Shown here in pieces: positions 1 through 8,248 of a stretch of DNA of 17,057 bases. The DNA comes from Hamiltosporidium magnivora. Its lineage: Eukaryota > Microsporidia > Dubosqiidae. Positions within the stretch are counted from its first letter, which is position 1, and the number at the start of each line of letters is the position of its first letter. The DNA is taken from assembly GCA_004325065.1 (NCBI GenBank), contig PITI01000199.1:1-17057 (forward strand). Direction: 5' to 3'. Both the position numbers and the translations under genes were made by a program. Under the pieces are notes generated by a model, which saw nothing but the letters and a program-made list of their open reading frames with translations, ran no database searches and was not told where the DNA came from.

Positions 1-432
1 CTCATTTGCTAATAGGTCATACTTCCTAAGCTTCTCTGTTTCAACTATTTGAAGAGAGTCTTGGGATGTTATTCCTACTTCAATGAGGGTTATCCTATTC
101 TGTCTCTTGTCTAAAATAAATATATCTGGTCTGTTACACCGGATTTTGACATCAGTTTTTATTCTGGTGTCCACTCTTATCTCTGCATATTCGTTATCAA
201 GAATTTCTTGAACTGAGTGGCTTCTAATTCGTTTCGAAGACTTAAACTTATATTTATTCAGCAAGAAGATAGTTTGAAATATTTAAATTTTTTTAATTAT
301 CTTGCAGCGTTTACAAAAGTGAGGGGCATCTTAAAAATGTAAGCTGCATTCGTATCCGCACATATCTGAAATTGGAATCGGACTACAGGTTTTGATTGGA
401 AAACCTTTTTTTTTAAAAATAATAAGGAATTA
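1..432 (-). mobile_element. Decayed R2-like (RLE-type) non-LTR retrotransposon, C-terminal part, runs off left edge
   Basis: Read on the minus strand, one frame runs from 429 to the window edge, with TAA at 331-333 and 283-285 and another at 430-432. From 282 to 1 it is open for 94 codons. Codons at 358, 346, 319 and 304 give Cys, Cys, His and Cys spaced C-X3-C-X8-H-X4-C, which matches the zinc knuckle that precedes the endonuclease in R2-clade elements; the first TAA lies inside it. About 57 residues later comes Arg-Pro-Asp (codons 130, 127, 124), then 14 residues, then Glu (79-81) in LIEVGI. This is the RPD...E pattern of the restriction-like endonuclease that nicks the target for target-primed reverse transcription. 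The ORF continues beyond base 1, so reverse transcriptase and 3' end are not seen. The open 282-1 stretch has no ATG, so this is a dead copy rather than a gene. Homology may extend further right in the same frame with more stops. Family call is firm; the exact clade is inference. Confidence 0.85.
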
Positions 433-1018
433 ACAACCAGAAGAGTGGAATTCCAAAGAATAAATATATGAAGTTATCTACAAAACACACTTTGTTTTGA
501 TATATCTCATTATAAACTCTAAAATCAAAGGTGAAAAGAGATACTCCTATGATAAATTAAAAACAGTTCAAATTGAAAATTTATGTAAAAAAATATAAAA
601 TTAAATTCAAAGTTATATAATGCAATAAATAAAAAAGCAACGAGTATTGAAAAATAAAAAAATGGATGGAAAAAATAGTCACCAAATCACGTGATGAAAC
701 AGTGTTCTGCTATCTCTATCATAGAAATGTATTTCAGGGTGCTAAGGAAAGTACCAAAATTGTCTAAATTCCGAATAGTATGTAATAATTAAATGGCCAA
801 GGCTAAATAATTTTAGGGCAAAACAACACAAAAAAAAGCTTCAGGTATGATTTATAATTTTTGTACTTACTTATTCCTATACTCTTTACCTTTCGGTGTC
901 GCAGATGAATAAATGAATGTTTTCAATTTGTTTCTTTTAATATGTTGTAACTCGCAATATAGGGGATTTGCCTATAGATTCGGTGTGATTATACCCCATT
1001 AAAATTTCTACAAAGAAG
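433..1018. other. AT-rich gap between two divergent retroelement relics
   Basis: No gene is supported here. The two flanking relics point away from each other, so this stretch would hold their upstream (reverse transcriptase side) sequence, but I could not recognise RT motifs in any frame. One short plus-strand ORF at 666-767 (33 codons from an ATG) looks more coding-like than its surroundings, with few poly-K/N/I runs, but it matches nothing I can name. A perfect 10-base palindrome, ATCACGTGAT, lies at 686-695. Confidence 0.4.
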
Positions 1019-1350
1019 TTCACATTAATTCTATGCATCTGTTGCCAACCAGATAGTTTTTAATGTGGTTATCTTCTCTCCACCTTATAAATTTTGTAAC
1101 GAAATATAAATGAAATAATAAAACACAACAAGTAGTCACTTTTTCTAAGAAATTCTTAAAAATTGATCCGCGAAATCAAAATAGATATCAGAATGAAAAT
1201 AGATGTCGAAATTCAGAAAAAAGACTTCATTTTCTACCGTGGATCGGAAGTTTGGCAAGATGACACATGGTGAAATAACAATTAACTCTATAATGTTGAT
1301 TATTTTCGGATATTCGAACTAAGAACCAAGAAAGTAAGAATAAGGTGTCA
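1019..1350 (+). mobile_element. Second, more eroded relic of the same RLE retrotransposon, opposite orientation
   Basis: The plus strand repeats the order of the copy at 1-432. At 1019-1063 a frame reads KKFTLILC-like sequence, matching KGFPIKTC in the first copy. At 1064-1072 it reads Cys-Gly-Tyr, the start of the zinc knuckle, after an in-frame TAA at 1061-1063. An 11-base identity, AAGAAATTCTT, occurs at 1147-1157 and on the minus strand at 199-209. At 1172-1216 the frame encodes EIKIDIRMKIDVEI, against EIRVDTRIKTDVKI in the first copy. The frame ends at a TGA at 1271-1273. Weaker similarity to the VETEKLRK segment lies near 1318-1340. The knuckle-to-endonuclease distance is about 55 bases shorter, and at least one frameshift separates the blocks. 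The collinear order makes chance unlikely. Ends are approximate. Confidence 0.7.
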
Positions 1351-2523
1351 ACGTATTAGATTTTATCTAAAGATGAATTTTCATTTTTTTTGAGAAGGTA
1401 GCATAATATTTCAAAATCTTATTTTTATTTACCTAAAAGAGTACAGATGTAATAAACACCTCGGACCCACATTTATTATATTTTAGTTAAAAACATAATC
1501 GAAATATTTCTTTTTATTCCTACAAATTTAATATTCAAGACCGAAAGAGGTTGAATACCAGGAAAGAACATACATAGTTTGAGAAGGGCTTAGATGTATC
1601 GAGATAACCAAATATATTTGACTTCTAAGCTACCAGGTAACGTATTTTTAGTTATATTTAAATTGTTTAAGCCTTAATTAGATAAAAAATTTCAAATAAA
1701 ACAGCGACTTAAGAATTGACAAAATCTCTGATATAAAAAGCCAAATAAATAATAAAAATAGGTATTATATAAAAACAACCAAGGTAAAAATCAATGCCTA
1801 AATAGTGGCTTATTTTCGTATAGAATTTAAGACAATTTAAAATCAAAAAGTTCATGTTTTTTTAAATCCTTAGAAATTCTTATAAATTTAAAATAGTGAG
1901 AGACAATTGTTTTTATTTAAATCATTTTTTTTAATAATAATATTCAATAACAACCAAATACAAAGGCTAAATCTTAAAATTTTTAATGATATAATTCTTT
2001 ATAAATTGTATTTAATCAATATGTAATTTAAAAATTTGATATTATTTGATTTCATTGCTAAATTTGTACATAAAGCCTAAATATGCCTTGTATATCATCA
2101 AAATAAATTAAAAAAACATTATTGACATTCATAATAATATTTTTTAAAAAATAAGCAATAAAAACATTACTGATTAGTTTTTTTTCTTAATATCAGTTAT
2201 ATGTTGTAAAAATTAATAAATAATATTAATCTGAAACAATAGATTAAAATATTACTTTTTGCCTAATAAAAATGGCTATAAATTTTTATTCTATAATCAA
2301 AATGGTAAATTAGAAAATAGTAGTATAAATTAGAGATAAAACCATGAACGGTTGAAACTCTTATTTACACATGATATCAACTATATTAAATAGTAAGTAA
2401 AAAAATATATCTGTGTAAAAAAATAAATAAAAATATTGGGGTATATATATTGAATATTTTTGCAACAATTACTCCTCCAATATTTAAATTTGTAAGTTTA
2501 TAAAATGATATTAAGTATGATCA
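1351..2523. other. Gene-free AT-rich stretch
   Basis: I see no ORF with coding character, RNA gene or clear repeat. Base composition becomes extremely AT-rich from about 1660 to 2500, with runs of A and T and many stops in all frames. Older transposon remnants may lie here but none could be aligned. Confidence 0.5.
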
Positions 2524-2529
2524 TTTATT
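2524..2529 (-). terminator. AATAAA polyadenylation signal directly after the LCB2 stop
   Basis: The minus strand reads TAA (the LCB2 stop at 2532-2530) followed at once by AATAAA. Microsporidian mRNAs are known for very short 3' ends with signals at or overlapping the stop, so this is a plausible cleavage signal. In DNA this AT-rich the hexamer is also common by chance; its exact abutment to the stop is the supporting point. Confidence 0.5.
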
Positions 2530-3972
2530 TTAAAACCAACCTTTCTTCTTTAAAATATTCATACCAAGTTTTTTGCCGACATACTCGATTATAGACAATG
2601 CGGATTCTATATCTTCGTGTGTATGTGAACCAGATAAACAAAATCTGACTCTGCTTGATATTACAGGCGTTGCAGGATATCCAACAACAACTACAGCCAG
2701 TTTTCTTTCCATACATAATCTACTAAACTCTCCTAATTTACCTGGATTATATATCATTAAAGGAACCACTGGTGAATCAGTGTCTCCGAATAAAACAAAT
2801 CCCATATTTGCAAGTTTTTCTCTAAAATAAATTGTATTTTCTTCAAGTCTTCTTCTCACATTTTTCCCATGTTCTGTATATTTTAAGCACTTAAGTGCCG
2901 ATAAAATTTGTGCCGCAACTATTGGAGAAAGTTGTTCGCCGTATAAAGAAAAATCACTATATATTCTAAGATAATCAATTATTTTCTTTGAGGCAGCAAT
3001 ATAGCCACCAAATCCACCAAAACTTTTAGTAAAAGTACCCATCAATAAATCTATTTCATTGAAATCAACATCTGCATATTCGCAAATACCTCTACCTGTT
3101 TTCCCTATCGCACCAATAGAATGTGCTTCATCAATAAAAATATAAAATTTATATTTTCTTTTCAACTCGACAAGTTCTTTTAACCTTAATAGTGTTCCTT
3201 CCATAGAATACAAACCTTCAACGATTACAAATATTCTTTTCCAGGATCTATGAGTTACGGGTTGTCCTTGCGAAATGTGATATCTAAGCTGCCTCTCTAA
3301 ATCTTTCATATTATTGTGGGCAAATGTTTTTACCATGGCATCACTCATTCTTGTTCCGTAGATAATACTCGTATGATTAAGCTCATCACTAAACACAAGA
3401 GAACCACTCCTCATCAATACAGGTATATTACAGGAATTTGTACCGAACCCCATAGGGAAAACAATACAGTCTTCTTTATGTAAAAAATCTGCCATTTCTT
3501 TTTCAAGTTCTTTGCATATTTCATTAGTTCCTATATCATTTGTAGGCCCAGCAAAATTTACTGGATATTTTTCCACGGTTTCCAAAACATCTCTAGTTAT
3601 TTCTCCTTCATTCGTAGAAAACCCCAAATAATTATATGATGCAAAGTTTAACAGATCCATTTTATTTCCTGTAAACTTAAAGGTTTCATTTTCATCTTCC
3701 GAAAACCTTTCTAATACAGTAATAATTCTACCCGGTACACCAGTTATAGGTCTGTTCCAACAATCCTTTATTCTAGTATACAATCTTCGAACAAAAAAAC
3801 TTTCTAGATCAGTATATAAAGGAGCCATATCATTTTCGCGATAGAATTTTTTATACTTTTTCGGACAGAAAACTTTACCTATTCTATCCCGAATATGCCC
3901 ATATATAATCAGTATAAAGTAAGATAAATATGTTGAGATGTATGTAGACATCGAAACACTTTCGCTATTCAT
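2530..3972 (-). CDS. LCB2: Serine palmitoyltransferase subunit 2 (LCB2), catalytic PLP subunit
   Basis: This 480-residue protein is a fold-type I PLP enzyme of the alpha-oxoamine synthase family. It condenses serine with palmitoyl-CoA to give 3-ketodihydrosphingosine, the first step of sphingolipid synthesis, at the ER membrane with an LCB1 partner not in this window. A membrane segment at about residues 11-26, followed by GHIRDRIG, matches the N-terminal anchor of eukaryotic LCB2. Visible active-site elements are GFGTN (175-179), His200 in DELNH (the ring that stacks on PLP), DEAHS (281-285; Asp281 binds the pyridine nitrogen) and Lys316 in GTFTKSFGG, the Schiff-base lysine. The C-terminal RVRFCLSGS (441-449) is also typical of LCB2. 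It is about 80 residues shorter than yeast or human LCB2, mainly at the ends, in keeping with microsporidian shortening. There is no frameshift. The ATG at 3972 is preferred because it precedes the membrane segment and follows a CCC motif. Lys316 rules out the inactive LCB1 subunit; soluble relatives such as ALAS or KBL are unlikely given the anchor. Confidence 0.95.
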   Translation of the reverse strand: MNSESVSMSTYISTYLSYFILIIYGHIRDRIGKVFCPKKYKKFYRENDMAPLYTDLESFFVRRLYTRIKDCWNRPITGVPGRIITVLERFSEDENETFKFTGNKMDLLNFASYNYLGFSTNEGEITRDVLETVEKYPVNFAGPTNDIGTNEICKELEKEMADFLHKEDCIVFPMGFGTNSCNIPVLMRSGSLVFSDELNHTSIIYGTRMSDAMVKTFAHNNMKDLERQLRYHISQGQPVTHRSWKRIFVIVEGLYSMEGTLLRLKELVELKRKYKFYIFIDEAHSIGAIGKTGRGICEYADVDFNEIDLLMGTFTKSFGGFGGYIAASKKIIDYLRIYSDFSLYGEQLSPIVAAQILSALKCLKYTEHGKNVRRRLEENTIYFREKLANMGFVLFGDTDSPVVPLMIYNPGKLGEFSRLCMERKLAVVVVGYPATPVISSRVRFCLSGSHTHEDIESALSIIEYVGKKLGMNILKKKGWF

Positions 3973-3973
3973 A

Positions 3974-3976
3974 GGG
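3974..3976 (-). promoter_or_regulatory. CCC-like start-site motif of LCB2
   Basis: The minus strand reads TAATCCCTATG, so CCC sits at -4 to -2 of the ATG. CCC-like motifs just upstream of start codons have been reported as a transcription-initiation signal in microsporidia. An AAATT-type sequence (GTTAAATTAG) lies about 25 bases further upstream. The position fits a nearly leaderless mRNA. Functional role is inferred from the family pattern. Confidence 0.5.
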
Positions 3977-5122
3977 ATTATTTGCTTTTCTCTAATTTAA
4001 CAAAACAATGATAAATAAATGAATATTTTATTTGTCCAAAAAAGGAAAATTCGTCTTTTTTATTTTATTTTATTTCAAAAATAAAATTGTTTTAAATTTA
4101 GTATAAAATGAATACAAATAGAAATGTAAAGATCGTTATTCAACAAAGAAGAAAGTATACGTTTTCTTAAAGTTTATTAAAATTACAAAATATTTTTCTA
4201 CAAGACGTATCTTCTTTGTCTCATTTTAACCATTTTTAAACAAAATAAGTTTTTTCAAGCATAAATTTTGTTAAAATTTATTTTTTTTAATTAATTTTAT
4301 TTTTTAAGTATAAATTTATAAATTTAAGATTAAAGTTTTTTTTAATATTTTTATCTGGTCTTTATTTATAAGCGAATTGTTAAACGTTAATATTTTCTTA
4401 TTCGGAATTCAAATGCAAATTAAAAAAATTTTAGACTTTAAGTTTCAAATCATTTTAATATCAAGAGAAAGGCTTTTAAGCTATTTTTCAATATATATAC
4501 TTCTTTTTTAAACGAAGCTATAATAATTAAAACAGTTTAATAAAAAAATTAATTTTAAGATTAAAATATTTATGTTTTCAGATATCAGCATTACTTTTTT
4601 TATAGATAAATAAAAATCTAGAATATATTATAAAATATGACATTATATCTTTTAAAATTGATTTTTTAGACAATATTCGAGGCAAATGATAAAAATGTAG
4701 AAGATTCTGATCCTTTTATCAGAATTATATTGTAAATTAAGAGGAAATATTGCAAAATAAGAAAAACTAAATACTAGTCACGGAGTATTATTATAAGTAT
4801 TTAAATAGCAGATATTGGATAGTAAATATGTTTTAATTGATTTACTCTAAATTGTAGAATATGAGTAGTGCAACGAAAAGTTCAAAAAAACCAAAAACTA
4901 TTTTTTCATTTGAATTCTAAGAAATTATTTTTATGTTTTTTTTGTCTTGGAAAAGATAAGACATTTTTTAAAAAAAACTCGAATAAAACAATTCAATTAA
5001 AATTTTATCAAATTATAAATAAACAAGAACTTTTCTAACTAAATTTTATTTGTTCAGATAAGATATGAAACCAATAAAAAAGAAAAAACAAAAAATTGTT
5101 TACTAAAAATAAATAATAAATT
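3977..5122. other. Divergent intergenic region between LCB2 and the FG-GAP gene
   Basis: About 1.1 kb separates the two divergently transcribed genes. It is extremely AT-rich with long A and T runs and stops in every frame. I found no ORF, tRNA or recognisable transposon relic. It must carry both promoters. Confidence 0.5.
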
Positions 5123-5125
5123 CCC
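5123..5125 (+). promoter_or_regulatory. CCC motif upstream of the FG-GAP gene
   Basis: AATTCCCTTTTT places CCC at about -22 to -20 of the ATG at 5145. It resembles the microsporidian CCC-like start-site signal but is further from the ATG than in LCB2. GC triplets are rare in the surrounding DNA, which makes it stand out modestly. Confidence 0.3.
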
Positions 5126-5144
5126 TTTTTAGAAAAACAAAAAA

Positions 5145-6935
5145 ATGTTTCGAATTTTAAAATTGCTATTCATATTTTTATGTTGTATAAATACAAGAAT
5201 GTTATCGAAAATGAAAGATAAACTAAAAAATGTATTTAAAACCACTTCTAATTCTGCATTTGGTATACCTTATACGATATGTGAAGATTTTATATTGTTG
5301 GCATACGGAGATGTAGAAAATAAGAGAAAAACAGATTTTATTGGAACTTCTTTGGATAAAAGAACGATGATGGTTTATAGTTACTGTAGAAATAGCAATA
5401 CGTATAAAAAAATACTTCAAAGCGAAGTTTTTGATGATGAAATCGAACATATAATCCCTGCTGATTTTGATATGTCTGGAAAAATAAGTTTTTTACTTAT
5501 TTTTCGTACTGGAATACTTTATCGGAATAAAATTCTTTTTCAAGAAAAGGCGATTAATAATTTACCAAATACGGAAAGAATACCCATATTATTTGCAGAT
5601 TTGGAATTACAGCCATGTCTTCTTGTTCAAATTAATAAAGAAATAAAATTACTTCATAAAATAACCAAAGAAAATTTTAAGATAGAAAAATTCTTGGAAA
5701 TCGAAGACTTATCACTCAGCCATTCAAGTAGCTTTGTGGATGTAGATGGGGACCTTAAAGCAGATTTAATATTTGTTACAAACGAGAATGATAATAATAA
5801 AATAGTTATATTTACAAATTCTAATATGAATTATGAGCGTTCGCCGAATGAAATTTTGATTGGCAAAACTGGTCCGATAGTATTTGGAAATTTTGTTGGA
5901 GACGGATCGAATGATATTGCTTATATATCCGAGGAAAACAAGAACTGGTATTTAAATATTTTAATAAACAAAAAACTGAAATTCTGTTCAAATAAAAATA
6001 AAGAAAAATGTATTGATTGGCAAGAAAATATTGGTACAAAAGCCACGGATTGGGGATTTGAAAAGGATTCTGAATACCATATAAGAATACCTCTAAAAAG
6101 ATTTTATAAAGATTTGATACCAATTACTTTCTTAAAAGAAATTGGAAATATTCCTGGTGGAATTACAGTGACAGATTTGAATATGGATGGAAGACCCGAT
6201 TTAATTTTAACATTTTTTGATAAAAAATTAAATTCAAATGTTTTTAGAATTTTAGAGAATACGGGAGAGTTCGGAGAAAATCTATTTAGACCTGTTACTT
6301 ATGAAACATTTCTTTATAAAATGAAGGGAATATTGAGTGTCTCTTCAGCCGATCCAGAAAATATTGGAACAGAAGGATTGGTAATAAATAGAGAATACGA
6401 TGGAACCTACATTCTTGAATATTCCCGTAATTATCTAGGAAGTGGAAATTTAAAATTATCAGCTATTACAATTTTACCAGAAACAAGTAAAAAAGCATAC
6501 GGTTCTGCTATTCCAGGTGTAACTTATTTTTTTGAATTATACGAGACATCTGATATTAGAATTATGACACAAATGTCCCAAAGTTCTTTTCTACATTTAC
6601 AACATCCAGCTGTCTTTTTTGGTTTAGGAACTTTAAACCTTTTAGTTGATGAAATATTTATATCACTTCCCATGACTTCATCATATAAAAATATTTATTC
6701 AATCGATAATAAAATTATTCCTAATTCGGATCTTGTTTTGAAACCAGAAAATACTAAAATAGCAGTTGAATTGTTTTTAAATTTGACTAAATATGCCATA
6801 TACACATCAATAGTTGTTATTATTGTTTTGATAATTAATATTCTCTTAGTTTATATATTTTATAGGTCAGAGTTAAAATATTTCGACAAAATCAAAAAAA
6901 GCGAAAAATATGCTTTTTACTTTGAAGCGCTCTGA
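5145..6935 (+). CDS. ITFG1/TIP/LINKIN-like FG-GAP repeat type I membrane protein
   Basis: The 596-residue product has a hydrophobic N-terminal signal segment (about 4-17), a long lumenal or extracellular region, one membrane span (about 552-573) and a short basic tail. FG-GAP beta-propeller blades are visible through their Asp-rich calcium-binding loops: D56-D64 (DVENKRKTD), D107-K113 (degenerate), D199-D207 (DVDGDLKAD), about 249-257 (NFVGDGSND) and D344-D352 (DLNMDGRPD). The C-terminal half carries signatures of T-cell immunomodulatory protein (ITFG1; LINKIN in worms): SQSSFLHLQHP at 478-488, VFFGLG at 490-495 and IIPNSDLVL at 524-532 just before the span. Length is close to animal ITFG1 (about 600). 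In animals LINKIN is a cell-surface adhesion protein. Here a plasma-membrane or spore/meront surface role is inference. The gene is intact, with an ATG followed directly by the signal segment. It is divergent from LCB2 and shows no operon link. Confidence 0.9.
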   Translation: MFRILKLLFIFLCCINTRMLSKMKDKLKNVFKTTSNSAFGIPYTICEDFILLAYGDVENKRKTDFIGTSLDKRTMMVYSYCRNSNTYKKILQSEVFDDEIEHIIPADFDMSGKISFLLIFRTGILYRNKILFQEKAINNLPNTERIPILFADLELQPCLLVQINKEIKLLHKITKENFKIEKFLEIEDLSLSHSSSFVDVDGDLKADLIFVTNENDNNKIVIFTNSNMNYERSPNEILIGKTGPIVFGNFVGDGSNDIAYISEENKNWYLNILINKKLKFCSNKNKEKCIDWQENIGTKATDWGFEKDSEYHIRIPLKRFYKDLIPITFLKEIGNIPGGITVTDLNMDGRPDLILTFFDKKLNSNVFRILENTGEFGENLFRPVTYETFLYKMKGILSVSSADPENIGTEGLVINREYDGTYILEYSRNYLGSGNLKLSAITILPETSKKAYGSAIPGVTYFFELYETSDIRIMTQMSQSSFLHLQHPAVFFGLGTLNLLVDEIFISLPMTSSYKNIYSIDNKIIPNSDLVLKPENTKIAVELFLNLTKYAIYTSIVVIIVLIINILLVYIFYRSELKYFDKIKKSEKYAFYFEAL

Positions 6936-7419
6936 AATTTTATTGTGAAATATTTCAATTCAAAAATATTCAAAATTCTGATAGGTGGAAATATTTAAAG
7001 GATTCTGATTATATTAAAAGCAAATGAAAATATCAAAAATAGTAAAATAATAAATTGTTTTTATATGAACAAGTATTTTTAAAAATGTCTATTTATTATA
7101 ATTGACTGACAATAATATAGAATAATTTAGTTTCATTTAATAAAAACTATAAGGCTTATAAAGTAAAATATCCAAATGATACACTTTAACCAACCAATGC
7201 GAACAAGATAACACAATTTCTTTCATCGAGTAATAAATGCTTTGATTAAATTATTTAGATATTATGACAAAATTTAATCACGAAGTAAATAATCATTAAA
7301 TATATAAAACTCATAGTTCGCAATAAAGTATATTTTTTATTTGTGAAATTAATTATATACTGCCATGACAAAATAATTTTCCAAATAAACTTAGCATAAC
7401 TCATGATATAAGGAACCAA
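6936..7419. other. Gene-free stretch downstream of the FG-GAP gene
   Basis: No coding-like ORF is present. No AATAAA lies close behind the stop at 6935; the nearest variant is an ATTAAA near 7013. Nothing else is recognisable. Confidence 0.4.
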
Positions 7420-7640
7420 TAGAATTAAATCTACATCTAAAATTATTTAATCTATAAAAAATTCTGAAATATATGTACTATTTCATATGACTTTTGAAGC
7501 AACGGCAAAATTAACCATCGAAAGAAAATATTTTAGAAAGAACACCGAAATATAGAAAGGAAACTATAGATATCCGAGAATTAAAGAAAAGTTGCGCAAA
7601 TTTAAGTATTTATAAAAATATTCTAAGATAATAGCGTTCT
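7420..7640 (+). mobile_element. Possible RLE-domain relic of the same retrotransposon family
   Basis: The plus strand can be aligned piecewise to the endonuclease part of the copy at 1-285. AAATTCT at 7459-7465 followed by GAAATATATG resembles the AAATTCTTGATAACGAATATG block. The segment around 7487-7509 resembles the ACTGATGTCAAAATCCGG block. From about 7512 the frame reads N-stop-P-S-K-E-N-I-L-E-R, against NRPDIFILDK, then IDI against IEV. An EcoRI-like GAATTA block near 7420 fits the upstream KRIR part. Identity is modest and the sequence is AT-rich, so chance alignment is a real possibility. It is far too decayed to encode anything. Confidence 0.4.
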
Positions 7641-8017
7641 TATAGACTTTAATTAAATTCAATATGTTTATATTCTTAATAAAGTAAAATTTGTTTTAAA
7701 ATATCAAATTTTATATCTTTTGAATATTTTTATAAATTTATAAGTGAAATAAAAGATAAGCTGATTATAAAAGAATTACATTGGTAAAAATTGCATGACA
7801 TATATGTTTTTTTCAGAAGAATAAAAATAGTAACGCATATAGAAGAAAAATATACCTATCTTATTTATATCAGTATGAGAAATTCCGACTCAGAGAAATT
7901 TGTTCAAGGCATGTGTAGATTCATAATTTTGAATTCCGTACTTAAAAAAAAAACAAATAAATCTATTTTTTAACTAAAAAAACCACTAAATATTTTTCTT
8001 ATCTAAACAGAACAAGA
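7641..8017. other. Gene-free stretch
   Basis: No supported feature. A plus-strand open frame at 7791-7973 has no ATG at its head (it opens with TTG) and has the K/I/N-rich composition of random AT-rich DNA. Confidence 0.4.
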
Positions 8018-8248
8018 TCAGAAAATATATATCATATATAGGAAACAAAGAAGCAGAAAATAATATAAAATATAGTAATACCATAAGATATGTAATATAG
8101 ATAATACATCACCAATGAACCAAATAATTTGATTAGAAAAATATGAAAGTGCAAACGCCGAGGTAGAATCAAAATAGTGACAAAATTGTATAAAAAAACC
8201 TAGAAAACCGAAGCAAAGATAAAAAGACAATATTAAAATATTTTGCAT
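8018..8248 (-). CDS. Small multi-pass membrane protein with a PQ-loop-like segment
   Basis: This 76-codon ORF has an ATG at 8248 preceded directly by an in-frame TGA, so the start is fixed. The product is almost entirely hydrophobic, with probable spans at about 3-22, 33-50 and 54-75. Between the first two spans, Gln21, then Ser28-Thr29 and Ala33-Leu34-Ser35, then Trp43 and Gly46-Asp47, follow the order seen in PQ-loop repeats (Pro-Gln, Ser-Thr/Val-x-Gly-x-Ser, then Trp..Gly-Asp). The Pro of the PQ pair is replaced by Ile, and only one repeat is present, whereas PQ-loop transporters have two repeats and seven spans. Codon choice (GGT, TCG, GCG, TGC, GAT) is less random than in nearby ORFs, which supports real coding. 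It could be a single-repeat protein, the stub of a decayed transporter, or another small membrane protein. No downstream continuation was found in other frames. Confidence 0.45.
   Translation of the reverse strand: MQNILILSFYLCFGFLGFFIQFCHYFDSTSAFALSYFSNQIIWFIGDVLSILHILWYYYILYYFLLLCFLYMIYIF

Noticed and set aside
686..695. Palindrome ATCACGTGAT as an E-box-type regulatory site
   Set aside because: No nearby gene to regulate; a single 10-base palindrome in 17 kb is not remarkable.
2525..2830. Small ORFs on both strands inside LCB2 (2525-2716 minus, 2573-2830 plus)
   Set aside because: They are frame shadows of the LCB2 3' end, which has clear family motifs in its own frame.
5223..6123. Antisense ORFs at 5223-5450 and 5821-6123
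   Set aside because: They lie inside the intact FG-GAP gene and have no recognisable pattern.
7791..7973. 60-codon plus-strand open frame
   Set aside because: It opens with TTG rather than ATG, has no upstream signal and shows random AT-rich composition.
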